64,000 bases of DNA from Typha latifolia (taxonomy: Eukaryota > Streptophyta > Magnoliopsida > Poales > Typhaceae): NCBI GenBank assembly GCA_019914945.1, contig CM034106.1, forward strand, positions 2,728,001-2,792,000, read 5' to 3'. The notes under the pieces were generated by a model. The model was not told where the DNA came from. It searched no databases and saw only the letters and a list, made by a program, of their open reading frames with translations. A program made the translations under genes and the position numbers. Below are positions 1-12,169 of the stretch, piece after piece (positions within the stretch are counted from its first letter, which is position 1; each line of letters starts with the position of its first letter).

Positions 1-1984
1 TCAAATCAAAAGTAATTGTCTCAATTTTCACTTATTCATATTTTGACCTTTAACTTTATATTACATCAAAGATAATTATTACACCACTATTTTAATTTAC
101 TTATAAACATCCTATTTTCATCTAAGTTAGAGGTACTATTTTAGGAGTAAGAAATTATAATATTACTCTAGATTTTCCTCTGACTGGAAACCAAACGGGG
201 CCAAAAAGAATAAAAATCCATTATCTAGGTTCTATTCTGGAATATTAATGACCTCTATTGCTCAGTGCTATGACCAACAACTACCAGCTCCAAGTATCCT
301 TGATCAGTTATTTAGAAGAGAACATGCAATTTTATGAATACCTACCTCTAATATTAGTTGTGTTCTAGACATGAAGAGCTTTAACACGAATGCCCCCTCA
401 CTAATCCGCGAAGAATGAATAGACAAGAAAAATATAGAGGGACCTTTGATATCTGAATATAAAAAAGTTGAATACTAAACTTTGAAGATCTGTTCCATGT
501 TCTAACCCCTTTGTTTAATCTCCCAATTAAAGCAATACTAGAATTGTACTTTCATTAGTTAGATCGAGGTTTGAACTTCAAAGTTTTACTGGGTGGATCA
601 GTAACTGATTTAGGAAGCAACATGCTAACTGCGATCTTACTTAGCATGAGAGTATCCAATGATACTAAAACATACATTAAGAAAATCGAAAAGCCATTTG
701 TTTTCTATTTATCACCTTTATTGTCTCTGGAGTGATGGTCTTATGCTTCTAATGTTTAAAAGAGAAACTTTAATCATCTTAGATGATTTTATCTTTTTGT
801 CTGATTTTTCATGCATGATTTTCTGCCTATGAATGAAACATTATATAAGACATAATATGTAGAAGTTCATACTTGAAGCCATATCTTTTACTTTATTATG
901 GAAAATGCTTATGTTTTTTTAGCACTTTCTAATTTTTCTATGTTTTCGACTATCTTAAGAGGACGAGTAGCTATCATAAATAGATAAAATAAGCTTTAAC
1001 ATATTAAGAATCATGCACAAGAATAATGAGTTTCAGCTTAATGAATACACCCTACTATGAGTATGTGGGCTCCAAATAACAGATAACACAATGGTATCCA
1101 CATTAGGCAGGAAATTGCTCTGGTTATTGTGGACAAAGAGATTTAATGTCTAAACTGCTTGAATAAAAATAACTTCTAGTTTATTGTCTTGCTCCTGTGC
1201 TGATGACTCCAATTATTTGCAAACTTTAATGGAGGTATCCAGTGGCCATTTGCCTTGATGCATACTCTCTGACGATTTTCTTACTCATTCTCTAAGAACT
1301 TATTGGTGAGATGCTTAGGTGACAAGATGGTTTGAAGTGTCATTTGAAATCGAGACATTTCGCCGAAAAATTTCGTATTTCAGTCCTATCCGATCCAAAA
1401 CTCTCCTTCGAAACTGGGATCTAACTGAAACAACTATAGTAATAATTTTTTAATGTATGGTTTAAATTCAAACTTGGATTTGATTTGAATTCAAGTTGTA
1501 CTTGAATAAATATCAACCTCATTGCTTAAATAGTTAAATATTATTAGATTTGTGTGATAATTTGGAAAATAAGATAATAAGAACTATTTATCAAAAGGAG
1601 TTTGAAACCGGTATAACAAAACTAGAACCGAAACTGACCGAAATTGACAGAAATGTTTTGTTTTTTAACTAAGCCGAAACTCAAACCCGAACAGGAACTT
1701 TGAACTATGGCAACAATTACTAGAATCCACCTCGTACATGTAATGTTGTATCCCAGTAATTAGAACCTGTTGCTCAGATACAGAGTGTCTTTTGTGTCTG
1801 GTGATATTTATTCAATTATTCTTGATGAAATTGCCCCTCAGATGTGTAGGTAGAAGCTACTCATCACGCTAGCATATTTGGCTTTTGTTCTACCACCTAA
1901 TGACTTATCCTTCTTCCCTGAATCAGTTTCACTTGAGTCAACTTTTTGGATATGCTTTCTAAGACAGAAAACCCTTTGATGTCC
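1..1984. other. Intergenic, no gene seen
   Basis: AT-rich sequence with no open frame that looks conserved. A stretch at about 1340-1715 has scattered GAAACCG/CCGAAAC-type motifs at both ends in roughly inverted order, which could be an old transposon, but I could not define ends or a target duplication. A 64-residue minus-strand frame at 1838-2032 looks slightly protein-like (Lys/Ser-rich) but matches nothing I recognise. Confidence 0.5.
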
Positions 1985-2031
1985 ATTCCATTGGGAGTGC
2001 AACTGATCAGAACTTTCTTCTGAAAAGCTCA

Positions 2032-2256
2032 ACTAACCTGAGCTCAGAGGATTCAGAGGATTCACAGGATATAATGCTTGCATATAACTTATTAACTTTC
2101 AAAACAGTTCAGAAGAAAATAACTCTTGCTAAAACACTGTGCAAGAGACCTGTGTACAAAATTGGCACTAAATCTACCACATCAGATGTTTCTCCAAACA
2201 GTAGTAGTATGTCAAAAGCTACTTCCTTAGAATGTTGGTGTTTTATTGTATACTAA
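2032..2256 (+). pseudogene. Possible exon of an unidentified gene (weak)
   Basis: A plus-strand frame from about 2032 to the stop at 2254-2256 encodes a Ser-rich acidic patch (SSEDSEDSQD) followed by a Lys-rich segment and a second Ser-rich segment. The composition looks like the disordered part of a nuclear protein, and it lies upstream of another exon-like stretch at 3361-3584 in the same direction. I do not recognise the family. No start, clear splice junction or neighbouring conserved domain was found, so this may be a degraded gene or a chance frame. Confidence 0.2.
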
Positions 2257-3360
2257 GTTAATTCTGCAATTAAGGCAACACTTGTACTTAGTGAATAAAA
2301 AGAATCTGTTAGAGAGGGTAGAGATGCGGTGTCTTCCATCAAGTGTTGAACAAATCAAAATAATGTTCTAAGAACATATAAACTGAGCTATATTGAGAGT
2401 CAGACTGAATTTTAACTTTACACAGATGCTATGAATTAGGACATAGGTCTATATGGTGAAAGAAGAGTGAGAGAAGGCACGTAGATCTTTACAAGATTCC
2501 AGTGACTAGAGGGTAACGGAATGAAGTGAACTTGAAAGGGCCTTGAACTATAGATATGTTGTCAAAAGCTTGGATGACATATGGATCTCTTATGAGGCAC
2601 AACATATACTAGCTAGAATATGATTGGTAAGCCATAAATTGTTCTAAATGTGTATCACTTTTCACTTACATATAACTAGCTATGATGCTATCTGTACTCT
2701 CTATCAAGTGGGGGATAAACATTGATAAGCCAAGCTCACTCTAGAGTGGTTGACTGATTGCTCAATTTTTGCTTACCCTTTCCATGTCACGAGTCTAGGA
2801 ATATCACATGTTCGTTGTTCTGTGGATCTTCAGATCTAAGTAGGTCAGTTTATCTCTTTTTTCTTGATTTTAAGAGCTTGTCATTAGATGGCTATTCTTC
2901 TAGATCAGGCAATATCAACATTTCATGGAAAGAAAATCAATTGGAATGTGCCATCTTCTGCTCAAAAAGAAGTTTTAGATTTTGAATAAGCAGTAATAAA
3001 CTGTTTTATTTGTTAGAGTAGCAGCTATTTGGAGAAATTCACCTATCTAGAATGCATTTAGTTTAAATTTCTAAATAAGTTTTACTCTGATAACGCTAAT
3101 GTCCCTGTGACTAGCTGTAAAACTGCTCTTTTTGCCTAATTGAATTTGAATCTTTGATTGTCAATTGTACTGATTAGAGAATCACTTCAAATAGGTGAAT
3201 GTAATTGATGGGATTGATAATTGATTTGGTTGTCATGACCATGAACCTTCCATTAATGTTCAGATTATCATTTTTCTATCAGAAATATCAAGTATTTAAT
3301 AGTGCATGCAGAAAATAATACATTCTCTTGTATTACCTTCAGGTTGTTCTTTTGCATGCA

Positions 3361-3584
3361 GATGGAAAATAGGTCCTCTAGAGATTACTGTTCCTGCAAA
3401 AAGAACTCCATGGCCTGATGCACCACCTGAACCTCCAAACAAACAAATGACCATCCATCAGAACCATGTGGAGAGGCATCCTGCAAAGACAGGCAGATCT
3501 TCGAGATCTAGGCGGAGCTCTCGGAGTAAAAGGAAATATGAATCATCAACACGAGCCTCGGAAGTTTCTCATAAACAAAAATGA
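3361..3584 (+). pseudogene. Possible terminal exon of an unidentified gene (weak)
   Basis: The sequence before 3361 (TTTTGCATGCAG) would serve as a splice acceptor. The open frame after it begins RWKIGPLEITVPAKRTPWPD, continues with a Pro-rich stretch (APPEPP), and ends in an Arg/Ser-rich basic tail (GRSSRSRRSSRSKRK) with a stop at 3582-3584. That composition is unusual for random AT-rich intergenic DNA and suggests the C-terminal exon of a nuclear or RNA-associated protein. No family is recognised. A further small frame at 3736-3873 after another CAG acceptor could be an alternative 3' exon. It could also be a gene relic. Confidence 0.25.
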
Positions 3585-3873
3585 TGACAGCTTGACTGGG
3601 GTTAGAGTAGGCCTGTACAAGGTTACAAAACAAAAGGTTCCTGTGATTATTCCAGTCTTTGTTCTACCCTTCTAAATAATTAATTCCATGCTTTGTAGTA
3701 ACAGACTCTTTATTCTTCCCTTTGTGGTAATGCAGGATCTTTCTTTCCTCCTCTACATGGAATCAGACTTCACCAAAGGTCCTTCTGAATCTGATGGTCA
3801 ATTTGTTCATGAGAAGTTTATACGAGAATTATGGAGCTTTTTTGGACAAAGACTAAACAATATGGGAAACTAA

Positions 3874-4690
3874 GCTTTCACATGTTGATGTTGATCTTTT
3901 CAAAGCATGAAGATATACCTGATGTTCATGTCGTTTCCATGCACATACAAAAAATAGATATGTAACTTGGATCTGAATCAATCTGACCAACCTGAGAGAG
4001 CGAGTTTTAATGAGAAGTGTCTCAATTAATGCAAAATATATGCAACCATTGTCTATGTTGCATCCAAAGTCTTCCCATTCTTCAAAATTTTGTGATCCTT
4101 TTAGTCCTTGTACTGGTTTTAAAATCTCTAGTTGCTTCCTTTCTTCTCCAACAAATATTTCTTCCTGCATTTGAGGGTCTTCCACATTGATGGAAGCCTT
4201 CTTCTGCGTTTATTATTTATTCGTGGCATATGAGGTTTGTTCTTTTATGTTATATATATTAGGTTAAGATTTGATCATTCATATCTATGAGAGATTTGCA
4301 AACTAAGAACAACATTAATAAATTTTAGTAAATTGCCGACTTGAGAAGTGACAATTTTTTTTTTTGCTTAATTATATTTTACTTTTGTATTCCATAGGCT
4401 TTTGAAAAGCTAGAACTCTTTAGACGTTTAAAAAAGATGCTTTAAAATTATATTTCTATCCCTTTGTTGATGGAGAAAAATATTAGGATAATATAAATTA
4501 GCGTCGTCATTTTGTTTGAAAAATAAAATAGTTTACATAACTATATCACTAATATGATCAAACTTTTATTTTATTAACTTACACAGTTTTCCTAAGTTCT
4601 GCATGACTCAAAGTTATCAGAATAAACCTAACCTTCTGATGGAGGTGTTTTTGTTTGTATTCATGGTTTTACTTTATTGTTTTTTTGTTT
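3874..4690. other. Intergenic, no gene seen
   Basis: AT-rich sequence. A 110-residue minus-strand frame at 3853-4185 has no recognisable domain and no supporting splice or promoter context, so I do not call it. Confidence 0.5.
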
Positions 4691-4699
4691 TAGAGTGGA

Positions 4700-4948
4700 T
4701 TTATTGCTTCAGTTCGGAGATGTAAAACCCCGACCCTTTAGGGAGGGCAAACTGTTTGAGCTCGAGGGAGATCGGACTCGACCTGAGCGAGTCCTTTGTT
4801 TGAGCGGAGGTAGGCCCATACCGAAGCGAGTCCGTTTCATTCTTTTTTTATTTGTTTGTTTGTTCGTTTGTTTGAGCGGAGGGAGATTATCCTCGACCGA
4901 AGCGAGTCATTTGTTTGAGCGGAGGGAGATTATCCTCGACCGAAGCGA
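4700..4948 (+). repeat. GAGCGGAGGGAGAT tandem repeat block
   Basis: A GC-richer island in AT-rich DNA. The motif TTTGAGCGGAGGGAGATTAT followed by CCTCGACCGAAGCGA occurs twice in direct succession (about 4868-4911 and 4912-4948). Diverged versions lie just upstream (GAGCTCGAGGGAGATCGGAC at about 4758, and GAGCGGAGGTAGGCCCATAC at about 4802), with a TTTG run between (4850-4872). It looks like an internal minisatellite of an old retroelement. No coding potential is supported. Confidence 0.7.
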
Positions 4949-5274
4949 TGTGAATGCTAAATTAATTTTTATTTTCATGTAAAAGTAAAATATTAAATTT
5001 ATTAATGTTTTAGCTAGGAAGCACTAACAAGTTCATTATTTTTTAATATAAAATGACTAATTGGATTAACGATTTATATGGCAGAAAAATAAAATAAATA
5101 AACAATAAAAAACTAAAGTAAAGACTTAGCGTTAGCATTATAATTGAAAAATGAAATAGTTAACATAAATAAATTATTGATAAGATCAGTATTTTATTTT
5201 ATTAATTTACAAGTCTAAATGCTAAATTAATTAACATTTTCATCTAAAAATAAAATACTAAATAAACTGACCTA

Positions 5275-5994
5275 GTTTTGGATAAGGGTGTAAACGAGCC
5301 AAGTTTGATCGAGCCTAGCTCTAAGGTTTGATCGAGCCTAGCTCTAATCAAGCTTGGATTGAAATTAATTTCGAGCCTGTCTTTGTGATCAAGCTTGAAT
5401 TAAAATAATTTTAATCCGAGCCAATTTCAAACTCGAGCCAATTTCGAGCTTAAACGAGCTGCTCAATTAGCAATTTCAAGCCTTATCAATTTCAAACCAT
5501 TTTCAAGCCTGAGCAAACTTGAATTAATTTAGGCTTGAATCATGCTTGAAATAAAACCTAATTCAACTATAAAGATATAAATATTACCAAAATATAAATT
5601 ACAAGCAAAGATAAATGGGGTAGAAAACTACAAGGAACCAAAATATAAATTATAAGTAACAAAAATAATTGTGTCAAAAAACTACAATCAATCAAAATAT
5701 AAATTACAAACAATAAAGATAATTGTGTCAGAAAATAATGGTTGAAATTCTGAATTGGCAAAAGGGTTTTGATCTGATGGTTCATATTAGTTTGATATTA
5801 CTCATATTATATATATATTTGAGCCTTATCGAGCCGGCTTGGGATCAAGCTTAGCTCGAATTTAATTTCAAGCCTAGCTTTAATGATCAAGCTCGGCTCA
5901 ACATATTTTTGAGCCGAGCTTGATCGAGCATTATCAAGCCGAACTCGAGCCGAGCTCGAGCTGGCTCGATTATTTTGACAGCCCTAGTTTTGGA
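5275..5994 (+). mobile_element. Non-autonomous hAT-type transposon, GAGCC family, copy 1
   Basis: The element at 5283-5986 (704 bp) starts TAAGGGTGTAAACGAGCC and ends with an imperfect inverted match (TTTGACAGCCCTA). It is flanked by a perfect 8-bp direct repeat, GTTTTGGA, at 5275-5282 and 5987-5994. An 8-bp target duplication with TA(A/G)GGGTGT-type ends is the hallmark of hAT transposons. The interior is many degenerate GAGCC/GGCTC and CAAGCTTG repeats in both orientations and has no transposase, so it must have been mobilised in trans. Related copies lie at 37598 and 42680. Confidence 0.85.
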
Positions 5995-6461
5995 CGGGGC
6001 TTGTTTTTGGTTGAAATCTCAAAATATATTCAACCTATGGCCCTATATTTTATTCTGTTTACAATATTAAGAGGAACTATAAACATGAACCAAATGGTCC
6101 ACTAAACCCATCAAAATTTATTTCATCTTTATTATATTGACCTTCAATTAATGAACCCCCAACAACCTGATAGTCAACTTGATCACCCAATTTATTATTA
6201 ATCAGATATAAGACCATTTCTAAACCCTATTTACTTGTTCTAATTCTAGATATACTTCCCCCATTTCTGATTACTTATTTAATTTAATTCAATAAATGAC
6301 ATCAAAAGTATGTGGAATGAATTCGACAAGATTTTAATATAATTTTCGGTCAACCAAAAAGCTTTCTTTTCTTATAGAAACACTTTTTTTTAATAATAAT
6401 TGGATTTATTATTAATAGACTATCAAGAACTTTCCTCACCTGCATCTCAGCTTGCATTTGG

Positions 6462-7408
6462 TACCACACACTCCTTTTCCATGAAATATCCTCTCCAACT
6501 AAATACAGTTTCATGGTATTTTCTACGAAATATAATGGCACTAATAGAGGAAATTCTTCGAGAGATATATAATTTTAATAATAATAATTATGATATTTTA
6601 TAGATATTCTATCCAATAAATAACCAACTAGAATGCCAATTCTTAATAAAGAGATAAGATTAGGGGTGGAAGATGTCGCTCTAGCCTAAATTCAATATAT
6701 TTTTAAAAAATAGATAAATACTAAAAAATTTGTATATAATACCCTGCTTTATGATATAATTGTGATTTACTCTATATATTTTTACTATTTGCAAATCGAG
6801 TCGTATGAAACCGTGACAATATTCTGTTAAGTAGAGATATAGTATTTCTAAAATAACTAAAATGCCTTTATTTCTAGAATGACTAAAATGACCTTAGTAT
6901 GACTTGGTTGAGGGTATTTATTTTTGTACCACACAAACTTTCTCCTTATCGGTTGAAAAATGGTATTTATTTTTCACGAAATATAATGGTAGCAATGGAG
7001 GAAATATATTTTCTCAAAAACAAGATGATAGAAATTTTTAGAGAGATATATATAATTTTAATAATAATTATGATATTTTATAGATATTCTATCCAATAAT
7101 AACCAATTAGAATGCTAATTAATAATAAAGAGATAAGATTAGGGGTGGAAGATGTCGCTCTAGCCTAAATTCAATATATTTTAAAAAAATAGATAAATAC
7201 TAAGAAATTTGTATATAACACCTTGCTTTATGATATAATTGTGATTTACCTTCTGTATATTTTTACTATTTACAAATCGAGCCCTATGAAACCGTGACAA
7301 TATTCTGTTAAGTAGAGATATAGTATTTCTAAAATAACTAAAATAACTTTATTTCTAGAATGACTAAAATGACCTTAGTATGACTTGGTTGAGGGTATTT
7401 ATTTTTGT
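6462..7408. repeat. Tandem duplication of about 470 bp
   Basis: Two head-to-tail copies lie at about 6462-6928 and 6929-7408. Both begin near ACCACACA and both end with GAGGGTATTTATTTTTGTA. Long stretches are nearly identical, for example around TAGGGGTGGAAGATGTCGC. Each unit carries unrelated flank plus the first part of a Mutator-type MITE, so the duplication happened after the MITE inserted. The second copy differs by small indels. Confidence 0.85.
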
Positions 7409-7567
7409 AATTTTCTTAGTATAGTTAACCTTGTAAATATAGTATTTAATGGCAGGGTATTTTCTGCACATATTTACTAAATTATAAGGCTTAATTTATA
7501 AATAATAAAAATAAAAATTAAAAATTATAATTTTATTAAAAGATAGGGTGTTGTATGCAAATTTCTC
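7203..7567. mobile_element. Mutator-type MITE, copy A
   Basis: Long inverted ends: AAATTTGTATATAACACC on the left and its inverted relative GGTGTTGTATGCAAATTTCTC on the right, each about 100 bp. The candidate 9-bp flanks TAAATACTA (7194-7202) and TAATTATTA (7568-7576) match at 7 of 9 positions. A partial copy of the left half (6724-6928) comes from the local tandem duplication. The element has no coding capacity. It belongs to the same family as the copies at 28020, 37084 and 57453. Confidence 0.7.
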
Positions 7568-7670
7568 TAATTATTATATTTAAGTTGAGAGAGCTCAAAG
7601 CCAAAGCTGAGTGGCAATTATGTAAAAAAAAAGCACAGTAGGAAAAAGGCGAAGCTTTTTCCGTGCAGTT

Positions 7671-7694
7671 TATAAGGTACGTCTATCTATAAAG
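7671..7694 (+). promoter_or_regulatory. TATA-like boxes of the C2-domain gene
   Basis: TATAAGG at 7671-7677 and TATAAAG at 7688-7694 lie about 140-165 bp upstream of the ATG at 7835, which fits a core promoter followed by a 5' UTR of about 100-120 bases. The leader is CT-rich near the start codon. Which box is used cannot be decided from sequence alone. Confidence 0.5.
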
Positions 7695-7834
7695 AGATCC
7701 GAAGCTTTTCCCAACTGATAACAATACCCGACGACCTAAACTGCGACCTCTCTAGCTGACAAAAAAAGAAGAAGAAAAATCTCGATCTTTCTCCCGATCC
7801 CTTTGACCTTTCGTTCCGCCTCTCAGCGATCTCC

Positions 7835-9496
7835 ATGTCGGGAATCCAAGGTCAAATCCTCGACGTCACGGGTAAGATTTCTTTCTCCTCGATTCGATCT
7901 CTTCGTCCCCAATCGTAGTTTCCTGACCCCGGCTTCTTGAATGCTCGTTTCTTCTTCCAAGTGGTCGGGTGTAACAAGCTGAGAGACACCGAGCTCTTCT
8001 CGCGCCAGGATCCCTACGTCTGCATCGAGTACGCCGCCTCCAAATTCCGCACCAGGACGTGCACCGGTGAGCGATTCACCTCCCAAAGGCCCGATTCGGT
8101 TCTTGATTTATATCGTTAGGTTTTGCGTTCGTGATCGATGTGAAATTTGATTGGTGTGGTTTCAGATGGGGGGAGGAATCCCACCTTCCAGGAGAAGTTC
8201 CAGATCCCGCTCATCGAAGGGCTCCGCGAGATGAACATCGCCGTCTGGAACAGCAATACGTTGATCGCCGACGATTTCATCGGTAATGGCAGGTATTATT
8301 TTTTTTTCTAAAAAAAAGATCATTATTTGATAAAGAAAATAACATTTCGCACCCTATATTTTACAAATTTTATGGTTTAAACCTACACCGTGTATTCTGT
8401 TATATTTCGTAGAGTGTATTATATATGGAATATTCTTTTTGTACCTTTCGGTTGACATGAGGCTTTTCTTTGGAGAAGAAAGTCCAAAACAGGGGATCAA
8501 AATGTAAGAACTGAAGTAGTAGGGCCTTAACAGCGATTTCTTAATATTATAGGGGGTGAAAAGTAATTTTCCCTATTATAAAAGAGGGACGCGTCTTTGA
8601 CAAAGTATGCCACTATGCCTAGACTTTGCTTAGAGTATCATCCAGGACTTCAGACTAGTAAAAATACAGTAGTTTTATTTGTTAATGCTAAAGTTTTTAT
8701 TGATTATTTCATTTAGTTATCTATTTATAAACCATCTCGATATCTAGGAGTTGGCAGTCTTCTAAAACATTGATTATGATATTGTTTTCACTGTATATTG
8801 AATCAATTTGTGTTTCAGAGTTCAGCTTCACAAGGTCCTCTCCCAAGGATACGATGATTCCTCATGGCCGATTCAGACTCGACATCAAAAGTGAGAATCT
8901 TGACACAATATCCATATCGCATAAATTTGTTTGTGAAAATTCTTGACACTGGATTATTTGCAGGTTTGGGGGAGAAGTGAAGCTCATCATGCACTTTTCT
9001 AATGCTTTGGTAAGCAGAATTCTCCAATAGCATTCCTTTGTTGATTTGCATCACTGTTTTGCTTTAGAAATTTAAATTAATATTTTATGTTGTATTGCAA
9101 TTTGTGATGAGAAGCAAAAGCCGTATTACATGCCCACAGCGCCAACTGCACCATATGCTCCTTATGTTCCTTCATACCCTCCTGTTGGTGCTTATTCGGG
9201 TGCTAGCGCTTATGGAGCATATCCACCTCCTAATCCTTATCCTTATCCATCTTCGCCATATCCACCACCCACAATGCAGCAATCATATGCACCCGCGCCC
9301 CCGACATACCCTCCTCCTTATCCTCCACAGTCGTACATGCAGCAGTATCCTCCTCCACCCGCACAGCCTTACTATCCACCAGGTATGACTCAAATTAGCA
9401 TCCACACCCTCTTTTCACTTTAGCACTTCTAGATAGATAGTTAGTATGCATTAATGGAATTTTTATGCAGGGCCTTATTATCCACCACCATATTGA
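7835..9496 (+). CDS. C2-domain protein with Pro/Tyr-rich tail (SRC2/elicitor-responsive type)
   Basis: Seven exons fit GT-AG junctions in one frame: 7835-7871, 7962-8066, 8166-8292, 8819-8890, 8964-9009, 9112-9382 and 9471-9496, giving 227 residues. Residues 1 to about 130 form one C2 domain: MSGIQGQILDVTVVGCNKL, then a loop with QDPYVCIEY, TCTDGGRNPTFQEKF, and later NTLIADDFIGNG. The aspartates in the DPYV and ADDF loops are those that bind Ca2+ in C2 domains. After about residue 133 comes a tail of YPPP/APYAP/PYPP repeats ending PYYPPPY, as in plant SRC2-like and other small C2 proteins. Such proteins bind phospholipids in a Ca2+-dependent way and often act at membranes in stress or defence signalling; that role is inferred from family. 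The sixth acceptor could alternatively be 3 bases later (9115). No damage is seen. Confidence 0.92.
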
Positions 9497-10660
9497 TCAA
9501 GAGTTGAAGTGGCAGTACAAAAGGAAACAGCATCTGATAGTAATTAATCATTCAACAGATCTGCTACCTCCATTTGTGCTCGAGAATTGTCTCTGACACT
9601 TCATTGCATATCCTCTTCTTCTCTTTCCTTTTCCCTCTAGTAGTTTGTTAGGTATTTTGTGATTGCGTAAGCTTTGAAGTGCTCAATGTAAATGTGGAAA
9701 TAGTGGTCTTTTACTTTTGTGATTTGCTTAAATGTTTCTTTTGTCTGAGTGCACACTATTATTGTGGTGAAATTAAGTTGTGATTCTGATGGATATATAT
9801 TATAATTTGGTCTCTTAAACATGGTTAAATTGATATAACCATGCCGTTAAGCTGAGACCTTATTATAATCTGCATTGTAACTTCACTATATGATATTTGT
9901 TAGATGATTATCATTGCTCTTTGGATCAGACAGGTAAGTTCAAATTTTGGCGTATTATGAACAACCATCTCATAAGATTCTATGAATGAATAGAACTCCT
10001 CAATCATATTCACTATCATGTTGATGAACAGGGCTATCTAAGCAGTAGCTTTTGCTGATCTCATTTGAGGGGATTTATTTGATCACTAGTCAATACTCTC
10101 TTGTCGAGATCACTTTTTTTTTTTATTCTTTTTTTTCCTGGAGAAGATATCATTATTTTTTTCTGCTCAGGATTAGGTTTCTGCAATTTTATAGATTTTA
10201 TTCATGTTTGCCCAAATTCTTTCATTGAGCTAGTTTTCTGTAAACTCCTAAACTCTGCACTCGATGTTTATGGAGTACAAACATTGTTCATTTCTCCATT
10301 TCACAAATTAAAGTGATGTACTACAAAAATTGAGGTCTAAACAACACCATCAATTCGCTAATTGAGATCAGAAATGATTGACCTCGTAATCATGATTGAA
10401 GAACGACACTTAAATAATATGTGCAACTTAGCCCTCAATCATACTTGGAATATAAACAGATTTATTCTAAAATAAGCCTTCTTATTTTTATCTTACCTTA
10501 TTTTAGTATACTAATTTAATATTCTCTTATTTTATTTTATACAACTTTCTAAATATTAACTTAAGATTATAATTTTATCTTTTAAGATAATACGTAATTA
10601 CTAATCATATCAACTAAGTTGCTACCTCCTCTCTCTCTACTCCCTAAAGGCAGCCACATA
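9497..10660. other. 3' UTR of the C2 gene, then intergenic
   Basis: The sequence just after the stop is GC-richer and probably 3' UTR to about 9700, where T-rich and TGTAA-type motifs would suit polyadenylation. No canonical AATAAA was noted near the likely end. Beyond 9850 the sequence is AT-rich and no gene is seen. Confidence 0.5.
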
Positions 10661-10665
10661 TACTC

Positions 10666-10685
10666 ACACGGGGTTAACCCCGTGT
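10666..10685. repeat. Perfect 20-bp palindrome in a GGTTATAACC cluster
   Basis: The bases from 10666 to 10685 (centre GGGGTTAACCCC) equal their own reverse complement. Over the next 150 bp the short palindromic core GTTATAAC or a variant recurs at about 10709, 10756 and 10787, with CACGCG/CCGCG patches. This small block stands out in composition. It could be the end of a transposon or a protein-binding cluster; no ends were defined. Confidence 0.6.
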
Positions 10686-10859
10686 ACCCATGCAGTGTGG
10701 GGTGTGGGGTTATAACCCTGCATGAAATTATAACTCCACATACCTAAGTATGAGATTATAACCACGCGTACCCGCATAGTATGGAGTTATAACCCTACAC
10801 AAACTTTGCATCTTTCCATATACCCGCGCAGAGTTAGAACAAAATCATGACCTCTTTTA

Positions 10860-12160
10860 CAATGATGGCATAATAGCATCACAACTCTTAGCATTCCTAC
10901 CTAGAAATTTTTCCTAGAGAAGTGAGCTTAGCATAGTTAAATTTATTAAAACAGAAAACAAAAGAGGAGGAGGCAGAGGAAGACGGGAGATGGTATAGGA
11001 GTTTCAAAGATGGTGACGGAGAAGGGAGGGACAGCGAGATTCGAAGGCTAGTGGCAATTTAGTCTCATGTGAGAAAATTCACCTATTAAGCTCATTTCTA
11101 CTAATAAGGTGTTCATAAAAAGTTCAAACATTTCGTCTAAGGATAAATATTTTAGTTCTGATGGACTTTTCACATCATTGAGTATCCAACTCAAGTTGAA
11201 GGGAATATAGATCTTGTTGCTTTACAATATATAATATCTTGAGGATACCATCAACTTCAGCTTACACAAAAAAAGACATGAGGAAGAATGCAAGCTGCTG
11301 CAAAGAGGGCTACCAAACTATTATATATTGATTTTTATAATGCTCATCGCATAAGAAACTAAGATAATTGGTTTGTTGTATTAGTTACGATAATGGTGCA
11401 GTTTCTTTGATCTTTGAGAGAAGATAAAAAGTCCCAAGATGAAGAAATGACCTTATGAAATAATGAAGGCATCGATTAAAAGATTAAAAGAATAATATAG
11501 TAAAAAATGGACAAAGAAAATAATCCAAGGAGGTGCCTTCAAGAATCTAAGCTCCTTTTACATCAACCAGTAATAAATTGAATGGCGAGGTTAAGCTTCT
11601 TAGCCATAGGACAAAGAGTATGTGAGAAATATTTTAATTAAGTTTCCACAAGTAGCACATTGAGAAAATATCGATAGATAATGATATGAAGTTAATTCTT
11701 AGTAAATAACTTACCCCCCACATTGTCTTTCAGATAAACACTTCGATATGGGAGTCATAGGAAGGTACTAAATTATTTTTCAACTATTTTGAAACGCAAG
11801 ATCATAATTCATGTCGATGCATTAAGAATCAGTATATAGACTTAAATAAGGAGAGTCTAAAGAATGATTCAGCCCACAACCAACAATCTTCCTACAGTTA
11901 AGATGGTAGACAAATTGCATCCACAGTAGCAATCATAACGTCACCAAATATGAGAGAAAGTCTGTCCATTTGCTATGATTGATTCTAAATAAGTCAGACA
12001 ATTTTCTTTGAATGTAACACAATTTGCATATTAAGAGGAGTTGACTTGAAGACTAAAGAAATGTTAAATATAAAAAAATCTCTATAAGCTAGAGGAAAAC
12101 CAACTCCCATGTTGTTTTCTAAATTTGTGTCAAAATAAGTCCACTAAATGCTTGAAAATA
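10860..12160. other. Intergenic, no gene seen
   Basis: AT-rich, with a purine-rich segment at about 10960-11040. No open frame with recognisable similarity. Sequence towards the 12160 end may already be degraded LINE DNA. Confidence 0.4.
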
Positions 12161-12169
12161 AAGGGTTTC

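Noticed and set aside
9095..9388. 97-residue His/Leu-rich frame overlapping the C2 gene
   Set aside because: Out-of-frame reading of the Pro/Tyr repeat exon; the true frame is fixed by splice phases.
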